Positions 36,575 to 46,057 of a DNA stretch of 64,000 nt are shown here, one piece after another. Position 1 is the first letter of the stretch; each line of letters starts with the position of its first letter. The notes beneath the pieces were generated by a model. It was given only the letters and a program-made list of their open reading frames with translations, was not told the DNA's origin and did no database searches. Made by a program: the position numbers and the translations under genes. Source of the stretch: Clostridiaceae bacterium (lineage in GTDB: Bacteria > Bacillota > Clostridia > Lachnospirales > Lachnospiraceae); contig CAJTGE010000019.1 in assembly GCA_910575795.1 (NCBI GenBank), positions 1 through 64,000 on the forward strand, given 5' to 3'.

Positions 36575-37339
36575 ATGAGATTTACGTATTCCTGCCGGAC
36601 CGATAAGGGAACGGTGCGGGAGAATAATCAGGATTCCCTTGTTGTAAAAAGCGCGGCTCTGGGAGCATCCAGGGTGGCCCTGGCCGCCGTCTGCGATGGA
36701 GTGGGCGGTTTAAGCCGCGGGGAGGAAGCCAGCCGGAAGGCGGCGGAGCTTTTGTCCGCCTGGTTCGATTATGAGCTTCCCCAGATCATGGGGGAGAGCG
36801 GCGCGGACCGCCTCATGCCCCGCCGTCTCCGCCAGCTTGTTAAGGAGATCAATCAGGAAATCTATTGCGCCAACTGCCGCAGCCATATTTCCAGCGCGAC
36901 AACGCTGACAGCGGTTCTTTTGTGGGATTACCGCTACCTGATTGCCCATATCGGAGACAGCCGGGTTTACAGGATCGGCCGTCAGGCGCGGCAGATGACG
37001 CAGGATCATTCCTGGGTGGCGCAAGAGGTAGCCATGGGAAGGATGACCCGGGAGGAAGCGCGAAAAAGCGATCGGCAAAATGTCATTCTAAAGTGCATCG
37101 GCGCAGAGAAAGAGGCAGAGCCGGATATTCTGGAAGGGCATATTCAGGAAGAAACCGTGTTTCTCCTCTGTACAGACGGGTTTTGGCGTCTTGTGGAAGA
37201 GCCGGAATGGAACGTCTTTTTTTCCCCGGCAGCGGCGAGGGAGGGGAACCTGACAGAACATTTATACTATATGACAGAGGCCGTGAAGCGGCGCGGCGAG
37301 AGCGACAATATTACCGCGGTTGCGATCCGGGTTTTCTGA
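36575..37339 (+). CDS. PP2C-type Ser/Thr phosphatase 1
   Basis: A 254-residue metal-dependent phosphatase (PPM/Stp group). Conserved motifs are NNQDS near residue 17, CDGVGGLSRGE, TTLTAVLL, HIGDSRVYR, LCTDGFW and SDNITAVAIR, so the metal-binding Asp residues are all present. No membrane helix. It would remove phosphate from kinase targets. The start at 36575 has AAAGAGGG upstream. It is 13 bases from the second phosphatase gene. Confidence 0.93.
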   Translation: MRFTYSCRTDKGTVRENNQDSLVVKSAALGASRVALAAVCDGVGGLSRGEEASRKAAELLSAWFDYELPQIMGESGADRLMPRRLRQLVKEINQEIYCANCRSHISSATTLTAVLLWDYRYLIAHIGDSRVYRIGRQARQMTQDHSWVAQEVAMGRMTREEARKSDRQNVILKCIGAEKEAEPDILEGHIQEETVFLLCTDGFWRLVEEPEWNVFFSPAAAREGNLTEHLYYMTEAVKRRGESDNITAVAIRVF

Positions 37340-37352
37340 AGCGGAGGAGATA

Positions 37353-38120
37353 ATGGAATACTTTATTTTAAGCCGGACAGGGGGCCGGGAGCGGAATGAG
37401 GATTCGGCCGGGGCGGTAAAAGGAGAAAACGGATTCTGCTGTGTGGTGGCGGACGGCCTGGGAGGTCATGATCGGGGAGAGGAAGCCTCCGCACTGGCAA
37501 AGGATACCTGCCTGGAGTTGTTTTCAGGAAAGGCGCAGAAAGGGGATTTTGACTTGCAGGAATTCCTGGAGCAGTGCTTTCTGGAAGGCCAGAGACGCCT
37601 GCTTTCCAGGCAAAAGGAGGAGAAGAGCGGGATGAAAACCACCCTGACAGTGCTTGCGGCATGGGACGGGAAGCTCCAGTGGGGGCATGTGGGAGATTCA
37701 AGGCTCTACTGGTTCCGGAATGGAAAAACAGCGGGCCGGACGCTGGATCACAGCGTTCCCCAGATGCTTGTAGCCTCCGGGGAGATCCGGGAAAAGGACA
37801 TCCGCGGCCACGAAGACCGAAGCCGCCTGCTGCGCGTGATGGGGGCCGAATGGAGCAGGCCCCAGTTTGAACTGTCGCTCCCCGTCCCCACAGAGGATGG
37901 GCTGGCGTTTCTGTTATGTTCCGACGGATTTTGGGAGCTGATAGAGGAAAAAGAGATGGAAAAAGCCCTGAGACGGGCAGAAACCACACAGGAATGGCTG
38001 GAGGCAATGGAGCGGGAAATTGTAAAGAACGGATATGGCCCTGATATGGACAATTACACCGCCGTCGGCGTCTGGCTCGGGAGGCCTTTGAAAAGACAAC
38101 GGCTGTGGGGCCTGTTTTAG
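37353..38120 (+). CDS. PP2C-type Ser/Thr phosphatase 2
   Basis: A 255-residue second PPM phosphatase. Motifs: RNEDSAG near residue 15, VVADGLGGHDRGE, TTLTVLAAW, HVGDSRLYW, LCSDGFWELI and DNYTAVGVW. Metal ligands are conserved. It is clearly different from its neighbour in sequence, so the two are old duplicates or separately acquired, with likely different targets. GGAGGAG precedes the ATG. Confidence 0.93.
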   Translation: MEYFILSRTGGRERNEDSAGAVKGENGFCCVVADGLGGHDRGEEASALAKDTCLELFSGKAQKGDFDLQEFLEQCFLEGQRRLLSRQKEEKSGMKTTLTVLAAWDGKLQWGHVGDSRLYWFRNGKTAGRTLDHSVPQMLVASGEIREKDIRGHEDRSRLLRVMGAEWSRPQFELSLPVPTEDGLAFLLCSDGFWELIEEKEMEKALRRAETTQEWLEAMEREIVKNGYGPDMDNYTAVGVWLGRPLKRQRLWGLF

Positions 38121-38182
38121 CAGATGGATGAAACGGTATGGGATTTCTGCCGGTTAAGGTAATATGGAGGGGGAGGCAAGAG

Positions 38183-40171
38183 ATGAAAATACGCTGTATG
38201 AATTGTATGGAGGAATATGAGGATGCGGACGCGCCGTGTCCCAAATGCGGATATGTAAAAGGAACGCCGCCCAATGAGATTTACCACTTGTTTCCCGAAG
38301 AGGAACTGGCGGATCGGTATATCATCGGCACCGTGATCGCGTACGGCGGCTTCGGTATCCTGTACCGGGCATGGGATAACAAGCTGCAGATCATGGTTGC
38401 CATAAAGGAATATTTTCCGTCCAGCTATGTAAACCGCAATCCCGGGGAACGGGAAATTTTTATCTATACCAGCAAGAAACGCGGAGAATTCCAGGAAGGC
38501 CTTGAGGGCTTTTTAAGCGAGGCCAGGAATACGGCCAAGTTCAGCAGCCATCCGAATATTGTCAATGTATACGACTATTTTAAAGAAAACGGCACGGCCT
38601 ATATGGTCATGGAATATATGGACGGGAAGACCTTAAAGGAGTATACAAAGGAACAGGGGGGCCGCCTTCCCTGGGAAGAGGCGGTGCGGATTTTGACGGG
38701 CATCTGCGATGATCTCCAGGTGGTGCATGAGGCCGGGATTCTGCACCGGGACATCAGCCCGGACAATATCATGCTTTGCACCGACGGCAGTATCAAGCTT
38801 TTCGACTTTGGGGCGGCGCGCTTTTCAGACATAGAACGGGAAATGACGAGGACGATCGTCCTCAAAATCGGCTTTGCGCCGCCGGAGCAATACCAAGCCA
38901 AAAGCCGGCAGGGCCCCTGGACCGATGTATACGCGCTGGGGGCGACCCTTTACCGGACGATCACCGGGATACTGCCGGATGAGTCGATGAACCGCCGGGA
39001 GGCAATGGAAAGTGAAGGGGCAGATACCCTGGCAAATGCCAAAGCCTCTGTGCCGGAGCTGCCGGACTATCTGGACATCGCAATCGAAAAGGCCATGGCA
39101 ATCGAACCGGAGCTGCGCTTTAAGACGGTTTTACAGTTTAGGGACGCGCTTCTCGATAAAAAAAGCGTACTGCCGCCCGGGGAGGAGAGAAAGCTTCGCA
39201 AACGCAGGCAGAAGCAGGGGCTGGCGGCGACGGCCGCCCTGCTGCTGGCCGGGGTGTGCGGATGTGTGTATGTCTACCAGAGCCGACAGAAAGCAAGCAC
39301 GCTTCAGGGGGCAAGAGTCACGATCTGGGCGCCGGTTCCGGACGGGACGGAGATAAAAGAAAAGCAGGATATGCTGGAGGCTATGGCAGAGGAATTTTGC
39401 GCAGATTATCCGGGAGTTGCGCTTTCCGTCTCCTGCATTCCGGAAGCGGAATACCAGGAGGCGCTGGAGGAAGCGTCTGCTTCCGGAACGTTTCCATCCC
39501 TGTATGAATGTCCCCGGGGAGGCGGCTTTGAGGAGCGCAGAGAAGAACTTGGCGGGGTTCTTGACCTGCTCGGGCAGGAAGGCTCCTATTTTTTGAGCCG
39601 CGGGTATCTGGGAGAGGAGATCCGGGCGCTTCCTCTGGGGATGAGGCTTCCTGTGGTCTATGTCAATACGCTGTTAGAAGATGAGGGAAAAGAACCGGGG
39701 CCTGAAAACGATGAAGCCGCTTTTTTGGCCGGAGAGAGCCTGATATTGGTTTCCGATACCGGAACATATGAGGCGGTTCAGGAGCATCTGCCGGGCATTT
39801 ACGCGGTGAGGGAGCTGGAGGGCGAGGCATTTAAGGCGGTTCCGGATCCGCTCTGGTCCGTGGACTCCGGGGCGGATGAGCTGGATAAGAATGCGGCCAG
39901 GCGCGTGTTATATTATTTCCTCGGCGAAACAGCGCAGGATATCATGCATGTGCAGAACGAATGCAGCCTTCCGCTCAATAAAGAGGAGCTCGCAGCGTAT
40001 CTGGAAATCAATCAGGAGCTGTTCTTTTTGGGAGAAGCGCTGACACCGGAAACGGCCCTGGAGCTGCGGGGAGAGGAAGCCTGCCGGGAGACGCTTAAGG
40101 AAGCCTACCAGGAGCTTAAAGAGAATGAGAAAGCGCTGGAGGCATTAAAAACGGATGAGACAGGGAGATAA
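38183..40171 (+). CDS. Membrane Ser/Thr kinase with solute-binding-protein-like ectodomain
   Basis: A 662-residue protein. A zinc ribbon (Cys 5, 8, 19, 22) comes first, then a Hanks-type kinase domain (about 45-320): glycine loop AYGGFGILYRA, VAIKEY Lys near 73, catalytic HRDISPDN near 188, LFDFGAARF. One transmembrane helix (about 346-368) follows. The ectodomain (about 375-662) resembles ABC-type periplasmic solute-binding proteins (VTIWAPVPDG, FCADYPGVALSV, FPSLYECP). Ligand binding outside could control kinase activity. The combination is unusual. GGGGGAGGC precedes the start at 38183. Confidence 0.85.
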   Translation: MKIRCMNCMEEYEDADAPCPKCGYVKGTPPNEIYHLFPEEELADRYIIGTVIAYGGFGILYRAWDNKLQIMVAIKEYFPSSYVNRNPGEREIFIYTSKKRGEFQEGLEGFLSEARNTAKFSSHPNIVNVYDYFKENGTAYMVMEYMDGKTLKEYTKEQGGRLPWEEAVRILTGICDDLQVVHEAGILHRDISPDNIMLCTDGSIKLFDFGAARFSDIEREMTRTIVLKIGFAPPEQYQAKSRQGPWTDVYALGATLYRTITGILPDESMNRREAMESEGADTLANAKASVPELPDYLDIAIEKAMAIEPELRFKTVLQFRDALLDKKSVLPPGEERKLRKRRQKQGLAATAALLLAGVCGCVYVYQSRQKASTLQGARVTIWAPVPDGTEIKEKQDMLEAMAEEFCADYPGVALSVSCIPEAEYQEALEEASASGTFPSLYECPRGGGFEERREELGGVLDLLGQEGSYFLSRGYLGEEIRALPLGMRLPVVYVNTLLEDEGKEPGPENDEAAFLAGESLILVSDTGTYEAVQEHLPGIYAVRELEGEAFKAVPDPLWSVDSGADELDKNAARRVLYYFLGETAQDIMHVQNECSLPLNKEELAAYLEINQELFFLGEALTPETALELRGEEACRETLKEAYQELKENEKALEALKTDETGR

Positions 40172-40176
40172 GCGCA

Positions 40177-42357
40177 ATGGCTAAATTATGTATGGGCTGC
40201 ATGGCGGAGCTAGAGGAGGAGCAGAAGGTATGCCCCTGCTGCGGCTATGAGGAAGGGACGCCGCCGCTGGAGGCTTACCATATCGCGCCGGAGACAGTGC
40301 TTGGCGGGCGCTATGTGATTGGGCGGGTGATCGGCTTCGGCGGTTTTGGCGTGACGTATCTGGCATATGATAAAACGCTGGAAAAGCGGATTGCCATCAA
40401 GGAATATCTGCCAGGAGAATTTTCTACCAGAATGCCTAACCAGTTAAAGGTTACGGTGTATTCCGGGGATAAGGAAGAACAGTACCGGACAGGAAGGGAA
40501 AAATTTATAGACGAGGCGGTGCGTCTGGCAAAATTTCAGAGCGTGCCGGAGGTGGTCAGCGTCTACGACTGCTTTGAGGAGAATGAGACGGCCTATATTG
40601 TGATGGAATATCTGGAAGGCGAGACGCTCAAGACACGCCTGGAGCGCGAGGGGCGCATGAGAGTGGAGCAGGCGCTGCCCATCCTCTTTTCCGTGCTCCA
40701 CGCGCTGGAGGAAGTCCATACCGAAGGGATCCTGCACCGCGATATCGCGCCGGACAATATTTTTATCACCAAAGAGGGACAGGTAAAGCTCCTGGACTTC
40801 GGCGCGGCGCGGTTTGCGACTACCACGCACAGCCGGAGCCTGACCGTGCTGATTAAACCGGGCTATGCGCCGGAAGAACAGTACCGGAGCCGCGGCGATC
40901 AGGGAACCTGGACCGACGTCTATGCCGCTGCGGCGACCTTTTACCGGATGATCACCGGTATCGTGCCCGAGGACGCGCTGGAGCGGTCGGCAAAGGACAC
41001 CGTAAAGGATCCGTCAAAGCTGGGAGTGGAGATCGGGCCTAATACGGAAGCGGCGCTGATGAATGCGCTGAATATCAAGATCGAAGGGCGTACGCAGACG
41101 GCAAAGCAGTTTGAAGACGAGCTGATGTCGAATGTCGTGGTCCGGGTGGTTCCGAAAAAGGCGCGCACAACACTGTGGACGCGTGAAGTGAAAATCGGCG
41201 TTGCGGCCGCCTGCGGGGGTATCGCCGCCTTTCTGCTTCTTATGTTTACAGGGGTAATCCGGTTTGATATGGCCCGCTGGGGAGGAAATTCGGTTCCGGA
41301 CGGTAAAACCAGGGTTCCCAATGTGGTCAATGAAGAGATGGACACCGCGGTTGAGAGAGGAGAGGAGGCCGGCCTGCTTGTGCAGGTCTATGACAAGCAG
41401 TACAGCGCGGTCATCCCCAGGGACCGGGTGCTGTCGCAGAGCATCAAAGGCGGCTCGCTGGCGGATCTGGACGAGACGCTGGGGATTGTGATCAGCGCCG
41501 GTATCGAAAAAACGCGGGTTCCGGGCGTGCTTGGCATGGAAGAAAAAGAAGGCGTGCAGGCGCTGAAAGACGCGGGCCTGGTAGTGTCGTCTGAGGAAAA
41601 AGAATACCGGGCGGCTCCGGGAACGATCGGCTGGCAGAGCCTGGATGCACAGCTTGAAACCGACACGGGGACAGAGATTGGAATCATCGTTTCCAAAGGG
41701 ATCCCGGGGGGCGATTCATCCATAACAGAGACGGTTGATGATCTGATAGGGATGGATTTTTCTGAAGCGTCGGATCAGATGATTGAAAAGTATCTGTATC
41801 TGGTCAATACAGGCAGCGCATATGACGACGAGATCCCGGCGGGAAGCATCATCAGCCAGGAACCGCAAAAGGGGGCAAGGGTAAAGCAGAATTCCAATAT
41901 CGCGGTGACGGTCAGCTTGGGGCGGGAACTCATGACTGTCCCGGACGTTCAGTTTAAGAGCCGGGAGGAGGCGGAAGCCATGCTTGCAGAGGCCGGCCTG
42001 ACAGCCCGGATCCGCCAGGAGGAAAGCGCCTCTGTGGCGGCCGGCAACGTTATACGCCAGGATACGGAGGCCGGAGAGCAGGCGGAGAAAGGGACTGTGA
42101 TTACAATTTATATCAGTACAGGTGCCCCGGCCCGCCGACAGGCGAATCCCAATACCAGGCGGGATGATAACCGGGCAGGAGGCGCGCCTGCCGCGCCGCC
42201 GCAGACACAGAAACAGGAACCTGCCGCGCCACAGCAGCCTGCCGCCCCGCCGCCGCAGGCCCAGCCGGAACCTCCTGCCGCGCCGCGGGAAGCGCCCCCG
42301 TCTAATGACATTGCGCCTGAGGATCTGAATGGCAGGCTGGGGAATCTTGGAATATAG
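40177..42357 (+). CDS. PASTA-type membrane Ser/Thr kinase
   Basis: A 726-residue PknB/PrkC-like kinase. A zinc ribbon (CMGCMAELEEEQKVCPCC) precedes the kinase domain (about 43-315) with VIGFGGFGVTYLA, AIKEY, HRDIAPDN near 185 and LLDFGAARF. A transmembrane helix lies at about 338-360. Four PASTA-like repeats follow (for example TRVPNVVNEEMDTAVERGEEAGL, VDDLIGMDFSEASDQMIEKYL), which typically sense peptidoglycan fragments or lipid II. The last 60 residues are a Pro/Ala/Gln-rich tail. It starts 5 bases after the other kinase, so the two are co-translated. Confidence 0.93.
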   Translation: MAKLCMGCMAELEEEQKVCPCCGYEEGTPPLEAYHIAPETVLGGRYVIGRVIGFGGFGVTYLAYDKTLEKRIAIKEYLPGEFSTRMPNQLKVTVYSGDKEEQYRTGREKFIDEAVRLAKFQSVPEVVSVYDCFEENETAYIVMEYLEGETLKTRLEREGRMRVEQALPILFSVLHALEEVHTEGILHRDIAPDNIFITKEGQVKLLDFGAARFATTTHSRSLTVLIKPGYAPEEQYRSRGDQGTWTDVYAAAATFYRMITGIVPEDALERSAKDTVKDPSKLGVEIGPNTEAALMNALNIKIEGRTQTAKQFEDELMSNVVVRVVPKKARTTLWTREVKIGVAAACGGIAAFLLLMFTGVIRFDMARWGGNSVPDGKTRVPNVVNEEMDTAVERGEEAGLLVQVYDKQYSAVIPRDRVLSQSIKGGSLADLDETLGIVISAGIEKTRVPGVLGMEEKEGVQALKDAGLVVSSEEKEYRAAPGTIGWQSLDAQLETDTGTEIGIIVSKGIPGGDSSITETVDDLIGMDFSEASDQMIEKYLYLVNTGSAYDDEIPAGSIISQEPQKGARVKQNSNIAVTVSLGRELMTVPDVQFKSREEAEAMLAEAGLTARIRQEESASVAAGNVIRQDTEAGEQAEKGTVITIYISTGAPARRQANPNTRRDDNRAGGAPAAPPQTQKQEPAAPQQPAAPPPQAQPEPPAAPREAPPSNDIAPEDLNGRLGNLGI

Positions 42358-42385
42358 GAAAGAACGGATCGCCAGCAATCCATAA

Positions 42386-42438
42386 ATGTACTCCCGGAAT
42401 CTCATAAAGGCAGGCGCAGAGAAACCCTGAGAGTACAT
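42386..42438. repeat. GAGTACAT hairpin repeat
   Basis: ATGTACTC (42386-42393) pairs with GAGTACAT (42431-42438), around AGGCAGGCGCAGAG. It lies between the PASTA kinase and the wall-binding protein. Related copies are at 17832-17863 and 46743-46785. Confidence 0.6.
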
Positions 42439-42461
42439 CAAAGTTAAAGGAGGAAGAAAAG

Positions 42462-43190
42462 ATGAGGAGACAGAAGAGGAAGATGGCAGTAATTGCAGCA
42501 GCAGCTATGCTCAGCGCGGCGCTGCCGCTGACGGCGTTGGCAGACTGGAAACAGGAGAACGGACGCTGGTGGTATCAGTACGGAAACGGCGCGTATGCGC
42601 AGAGAGGAATACGCGAGATTGACGGGCAGAAATATCTGTTCGATACAGAGGGGTATATGCTTACAGGCTGGCAGAGATTTAATGAGAGGTGGTATTATCT
42701 GGCGGAGGACGGGCATATGGTGTTTGGCTGGCAGCAGCTTGATGGGAAATGGTACTACCTGACCGAGAGAGGGATGGAGACCGGCTGGCAGGAGATTGGC
42801 GGAAAACGCTATTATCTGGATGCAGACGGAAGCCTGCGGATTGGCGGCTTTGAGGTGGATGGATGCTGGTATAAGACCGACGCAAGCGGCGCGGCAGTGG
42901 TGAGCAATGCAAAAATTTCCGATGATACAGATACAGCAAAGCTGTGGTCCGGGGAGGATGGTTCTCTGTTCCGGTACAATGACCAGGAGAAGGCTTGGGA
43001 GTATCTGCCGGGAAAAGAGGAGAGCGCGAATCTGATGATGGAGAAACTGTTTCAGGATCTGAGCGCAAATGGGAATATCGAGGCGTTTGAGACGGCGGCG
43101 CGGGAGAACCTCAAAGGTTTGATTTCGGATGAGGATATTGAGGTGTATATCGCGGAGCAGGAGAGAATTTATATGTTTGATGTGGATTGA
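42462..43190 (+). CDS. Choline-binding-type wall repeat protein
   Basis: A 242-residue secreted protein. A signal peptide (about 1-27, ending ALA-D) is followed by four to five repeats of about 20 residues with the GW-x-WYYL pattern (GRWWYQYG, GWQRFNERWYYLAEDG, GWQQLDGKWYYL, GWQEIGGKRYYL), the cell-wall-binding/choline-binding type. The C-terminal 80 residues are a separate helical region. GGAGGAAG precedes the start. It probably binds wall teichoic acid or polysaccharide and closes the cluster. A target of the signalling module is possible but not shown. Confidence 0.85.
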   Translation: MRRQKRKMAVIAAAAMLSAALPLTALADWKQENGRWWYQYGNGAYAQRGIREIDGQKYLFDTEGYMLTGWQRFNERWYYLAEDGHMVFGWQQLDGKWYYLTERGMETGWQEIGGKRYYLDADGSLRIGGFEVDGCWYKTDASGAAVVSNAKISDDTDTAKLWSGEDGSLFRYNDQEKAWEYLPGKEESANLMMEKLFQDLSANGNIEAFETAARENLKGLISDEDIEVYIAEQERIYMFDVD

Positions 43191-43401
43191 TATGAGCCGT
43201 GGGATGCAGATGGGGGAAAACGGGGCCGCCGGCGGTTTATTGTTGGCTGACAATACATAGTTGGGCAGTCGGAAGAGCGTTCCGGGATTCTTTGTGCTGC
43301 CCCTCGTTACTCCAATGCGCGGGTTAAGGGGAGTGCATTGTATTGTGATGATTTAGGAAAAGCTTTAATATAATCAAAACTTATAAGAACGAAAACGTAT
43401 A

Positions 43402-43440
43402 CAGAGCCAGCAGGTATGAGTCCGATACCTGCTGGCTCTG
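43402..43440. terminator. Strong hairpin downstream of the pilus cluster
   Basis: CAGAGCCAGCAGGTAT pairs with ATACCTGCTGGCTCTG over 16 bases around a 7-base loop. Its T-run is short (TTT). It is the first strong hairpin after the cluster. Other sequence from 43191 to 43783 is without a gene. Confidence 0.55.
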
Positions 43441-43483
43441 GCTGTTTAAAAATTATTGCGATAATTTGCGGGTTCCCATGTGC

Positions 43484-43510
43484 AACAGTTCAGGTAGCCT
43501 CTGAACTGTT
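43484..43510. repeat. AACAGTTCAG hairpin
   Basis: AACAGTTCAG and CTGAACTGTT flank a 7-base loop; a further member of the GTAACAGTTCAG family. Confidence 0.6.
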
Positions 43511-43655
43511 ACTCCTGTGTATCAGTAAAAATATTTTGGAAAAGGAGAAATAGACATATAAATTCATATATGCTAAAATTAATACATTATTTATAGATAG
43601 TTTGCAGATTCATTTTCTAAAAAACATAATCTGTGCTTCCCCAATGACATTTTAT

Positions 43656-43684
43656 TTGACATGAATATGTTTGACTTGTAAAAA
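43656..43684 (+). promoter_or_regulatory. Candidate promoter for the split lipoprotein gene
   Basis: TTGACA (43656-43661) and TAAAAA (43679-43684), 17 bases apart, 100 bases before the start of the disrupted gene. Confidence 0.4.
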
Positions 43685-44005
43685 GGAAAGGCAGCTTTTA
43701 AAGCGTATCTTCCGGTTGGGCCAGGGAAGCGGCGGAATAAAAGAATGTAAAACAGTAAGGAACAAAAGAAGGGGTAAACGGGTATGAGAGAATCAATTCA
43801 CAGACCGGTTTGTGCATTGCTGGCGGGTGTGATAGCAATGTCAGCCATTACCGGATGCCATAATGAACAAGCGGCGTCTTCAGTAAATTCAAATGAAAGC
43901 AATATTTCGGAAAATGAAATATACAAAACAGAAATAGAAATAAATACGGCGGATTCTGTAGCAGATTGGCAAAACGAACCGCTTCAGAAAAGCTCATCTA
44001 CTAGT

Positions 44006-44162
44006 ACAGCATTGCTTAAATTTCGGTGAATAAATTGCTTGATATCGGTGTCATCTGTGCGTCTGCGAAGCGACGGCGTAGCGGTGCCTACGTCTAGCTT
44101 CGCAGGCGTGCAGAAGGCGCTGATAGCGAGTGATTTATTCACTGGAATTTAGGCAATGCTGT
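44006..44162. mobile_element. Hairpin MITE-like element, type 1 (second copy)
   Basis: 157 bases starting ACAGCATTGC and ending GCAATGCTGT, with a hairpin core related to 770-926 in the opposite orientation. ACTAGT on both sides. Confidence 0.85.
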
Positions 44163-44168
44163 ACTAGT

Positions 44169-44258
44169 ACATCGTTCACTAATTAACTGGACTTTATTAT
44201 AGCCGAAAACACCTACAGATATAGTGTTTTTATAGTCCGGTTATTAAAAAAATGCTGT
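44169..44258. mobile_element. Hairpin MITE-like element, type 2 (second copy)
   Basis: 90 bases that appear identical to 933-1022, directly after the type 1 element and sharing one ACTAGT with it; another ACTAGT follows at 44259-44264. Confidence 0.85.
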
Positions 44259-46057
44259 ACTAGTTCTCCTCCTGAGACAACGCCGTCTTCTGAAACTTCA
44301 TCAACAGATGAATCAAAAGAGAGCTTTCCTAATGAATCTTCCGAACGGGAAAGGATCGTTGCAGAAGAAGCGAAAGAGGAACATAAGAATGGAATGATAG
44401 ATGAACAGAGAAACTCCCTGAATATGTTGAATTATCTGACAGTCTTAACAAAGGAAATTAATGATTCCAAAGGGAGCAGGCTGTATCTGGAGGGCGTATA
44501 TAGTTTACTTCTAAATAACATCTATCCAAATGCCGTGGACATGAAAACGCAGGCCCATTTGGCGAACATGCTTGATACACTCGAACGATACCGAATGATT
44601 GCGGTGAAGCGTGAACGCTTGGAATACATCTATGAACAAAACCGCGCCCAGGCTATGAGGCAGGTAATACAAAGTCCCTTGAGTGTTTTGAATGATGTGC
44701 AGTCCGGCAACTGGCTTAAGAGCGCTGCGGCTGTCGTTTACATGGCCGTGGATTCTTATGCAAGCTATACGGCTTACACACAGAAAACCGATATGGAGTA
44801 TCTGCAGGACGGTTGGGAGCTGGAGGATGAAGAGGCTGATGAATTACATACCAGCCGTATGCAGGCATTTACGTATATGCTGGAAATGGTAAGAGGCGAT
44901 GATTTATCAGGAGATTACGCGCTGAATGAACAATCAGTGGATGCTTTCGTAAAGTGGAAACATAATTCCGCCGCCCGGAGAATTGCGTTCTTTGAATCCG
45001 AGATCAATACGTACAGGGCATTTGGCCCATATTGGCTCGCATTGGCAGAGGGCTATTTTGAATCCGGGGAGTACAAAAAGTGCCTGGACGCAATCGAGGA
45101 ATATGAAGCGATTTCCACGCGCATTTTCAGAAAGGATTATGAGTACGCCAAAATACTTACAATAGGCATTTCCGCCGCCAGAGAAATATATGAAACAGAT
45201 GAATATGCAGAAAAAGCAGAGAAGTATGTAAATGCGATTCTTGAGCATACGGATCATACGGACTGGGCTCTCCGTTATTTTGCCGCTGAAGTTTATCTTG
45301 ACCTTTATGCGCAGACCAACCAGCCGGAGTATGAAGAAAAGGCATATAAAATCGCATTCGATAATGTCAATTATCTGGTTGACGGACAGAGGGAACGAAA
45401 TGCGGCGTATCTTTCAGATGTGGTTGAAATAGAGGCGCCGAAGGGCGCCACAAAACGAGAGAAGGAAGAAATAAAACAGTATAACAAGATGTTAAAGGCC
45501 GAACGAAAAACGGCATTGCCCCCTGTTAGCGAGGTGCTGTATTTAAACTGCGAGCTGCTGTTTGCGCTGGCGGACAGGCTGGATATAGGAGAAGATGAGA
45601 AAAAGAGGATAGACAGCATTCTTCATGAAAACGGGGAGCCTCTTTTCATGGTACGTCCGCTGGATGAGAAATTTTGGTTCACAGCGGGAACAGCCTCTGT
45701 AGCGGCAGAAGATATCACGGCTGATTTTGACGGAAAGAAGTTTTCTCTTCCGGCGGTATATGTGTCTGAGCATTCCCTCCTGAAAGTGACGGTGAAGGAA
45801 GCAGAAGGGCAGACCGTCATGGATAATTGGAACATCGATGAAGTGACGAGAAAAGAGGGGGATGCGTATACGGATTTTATGGCTGTCTATACAAGTGATA
45901 CGGCTAAAAAAATCAATTATGCAGACGGCATGCATATCCGGATCGAAGTTACGCCGGCAGCAGAATATCCGGATGAGACGATCGAATTTTTATATAACGT
46001 AATCGGAACAAAGAAGCTGGGCGTATTTAACGGCGTTGGATTTGAGAGGATAACAAA

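Noticed and set aside
44006..44264. CRISPR-like repeat array at the ACTAGT junctions
   Set aside because: Units differ in length and sequence and are individual hairpins joined at insertion sites; there are no regular repeats and no cas genes.
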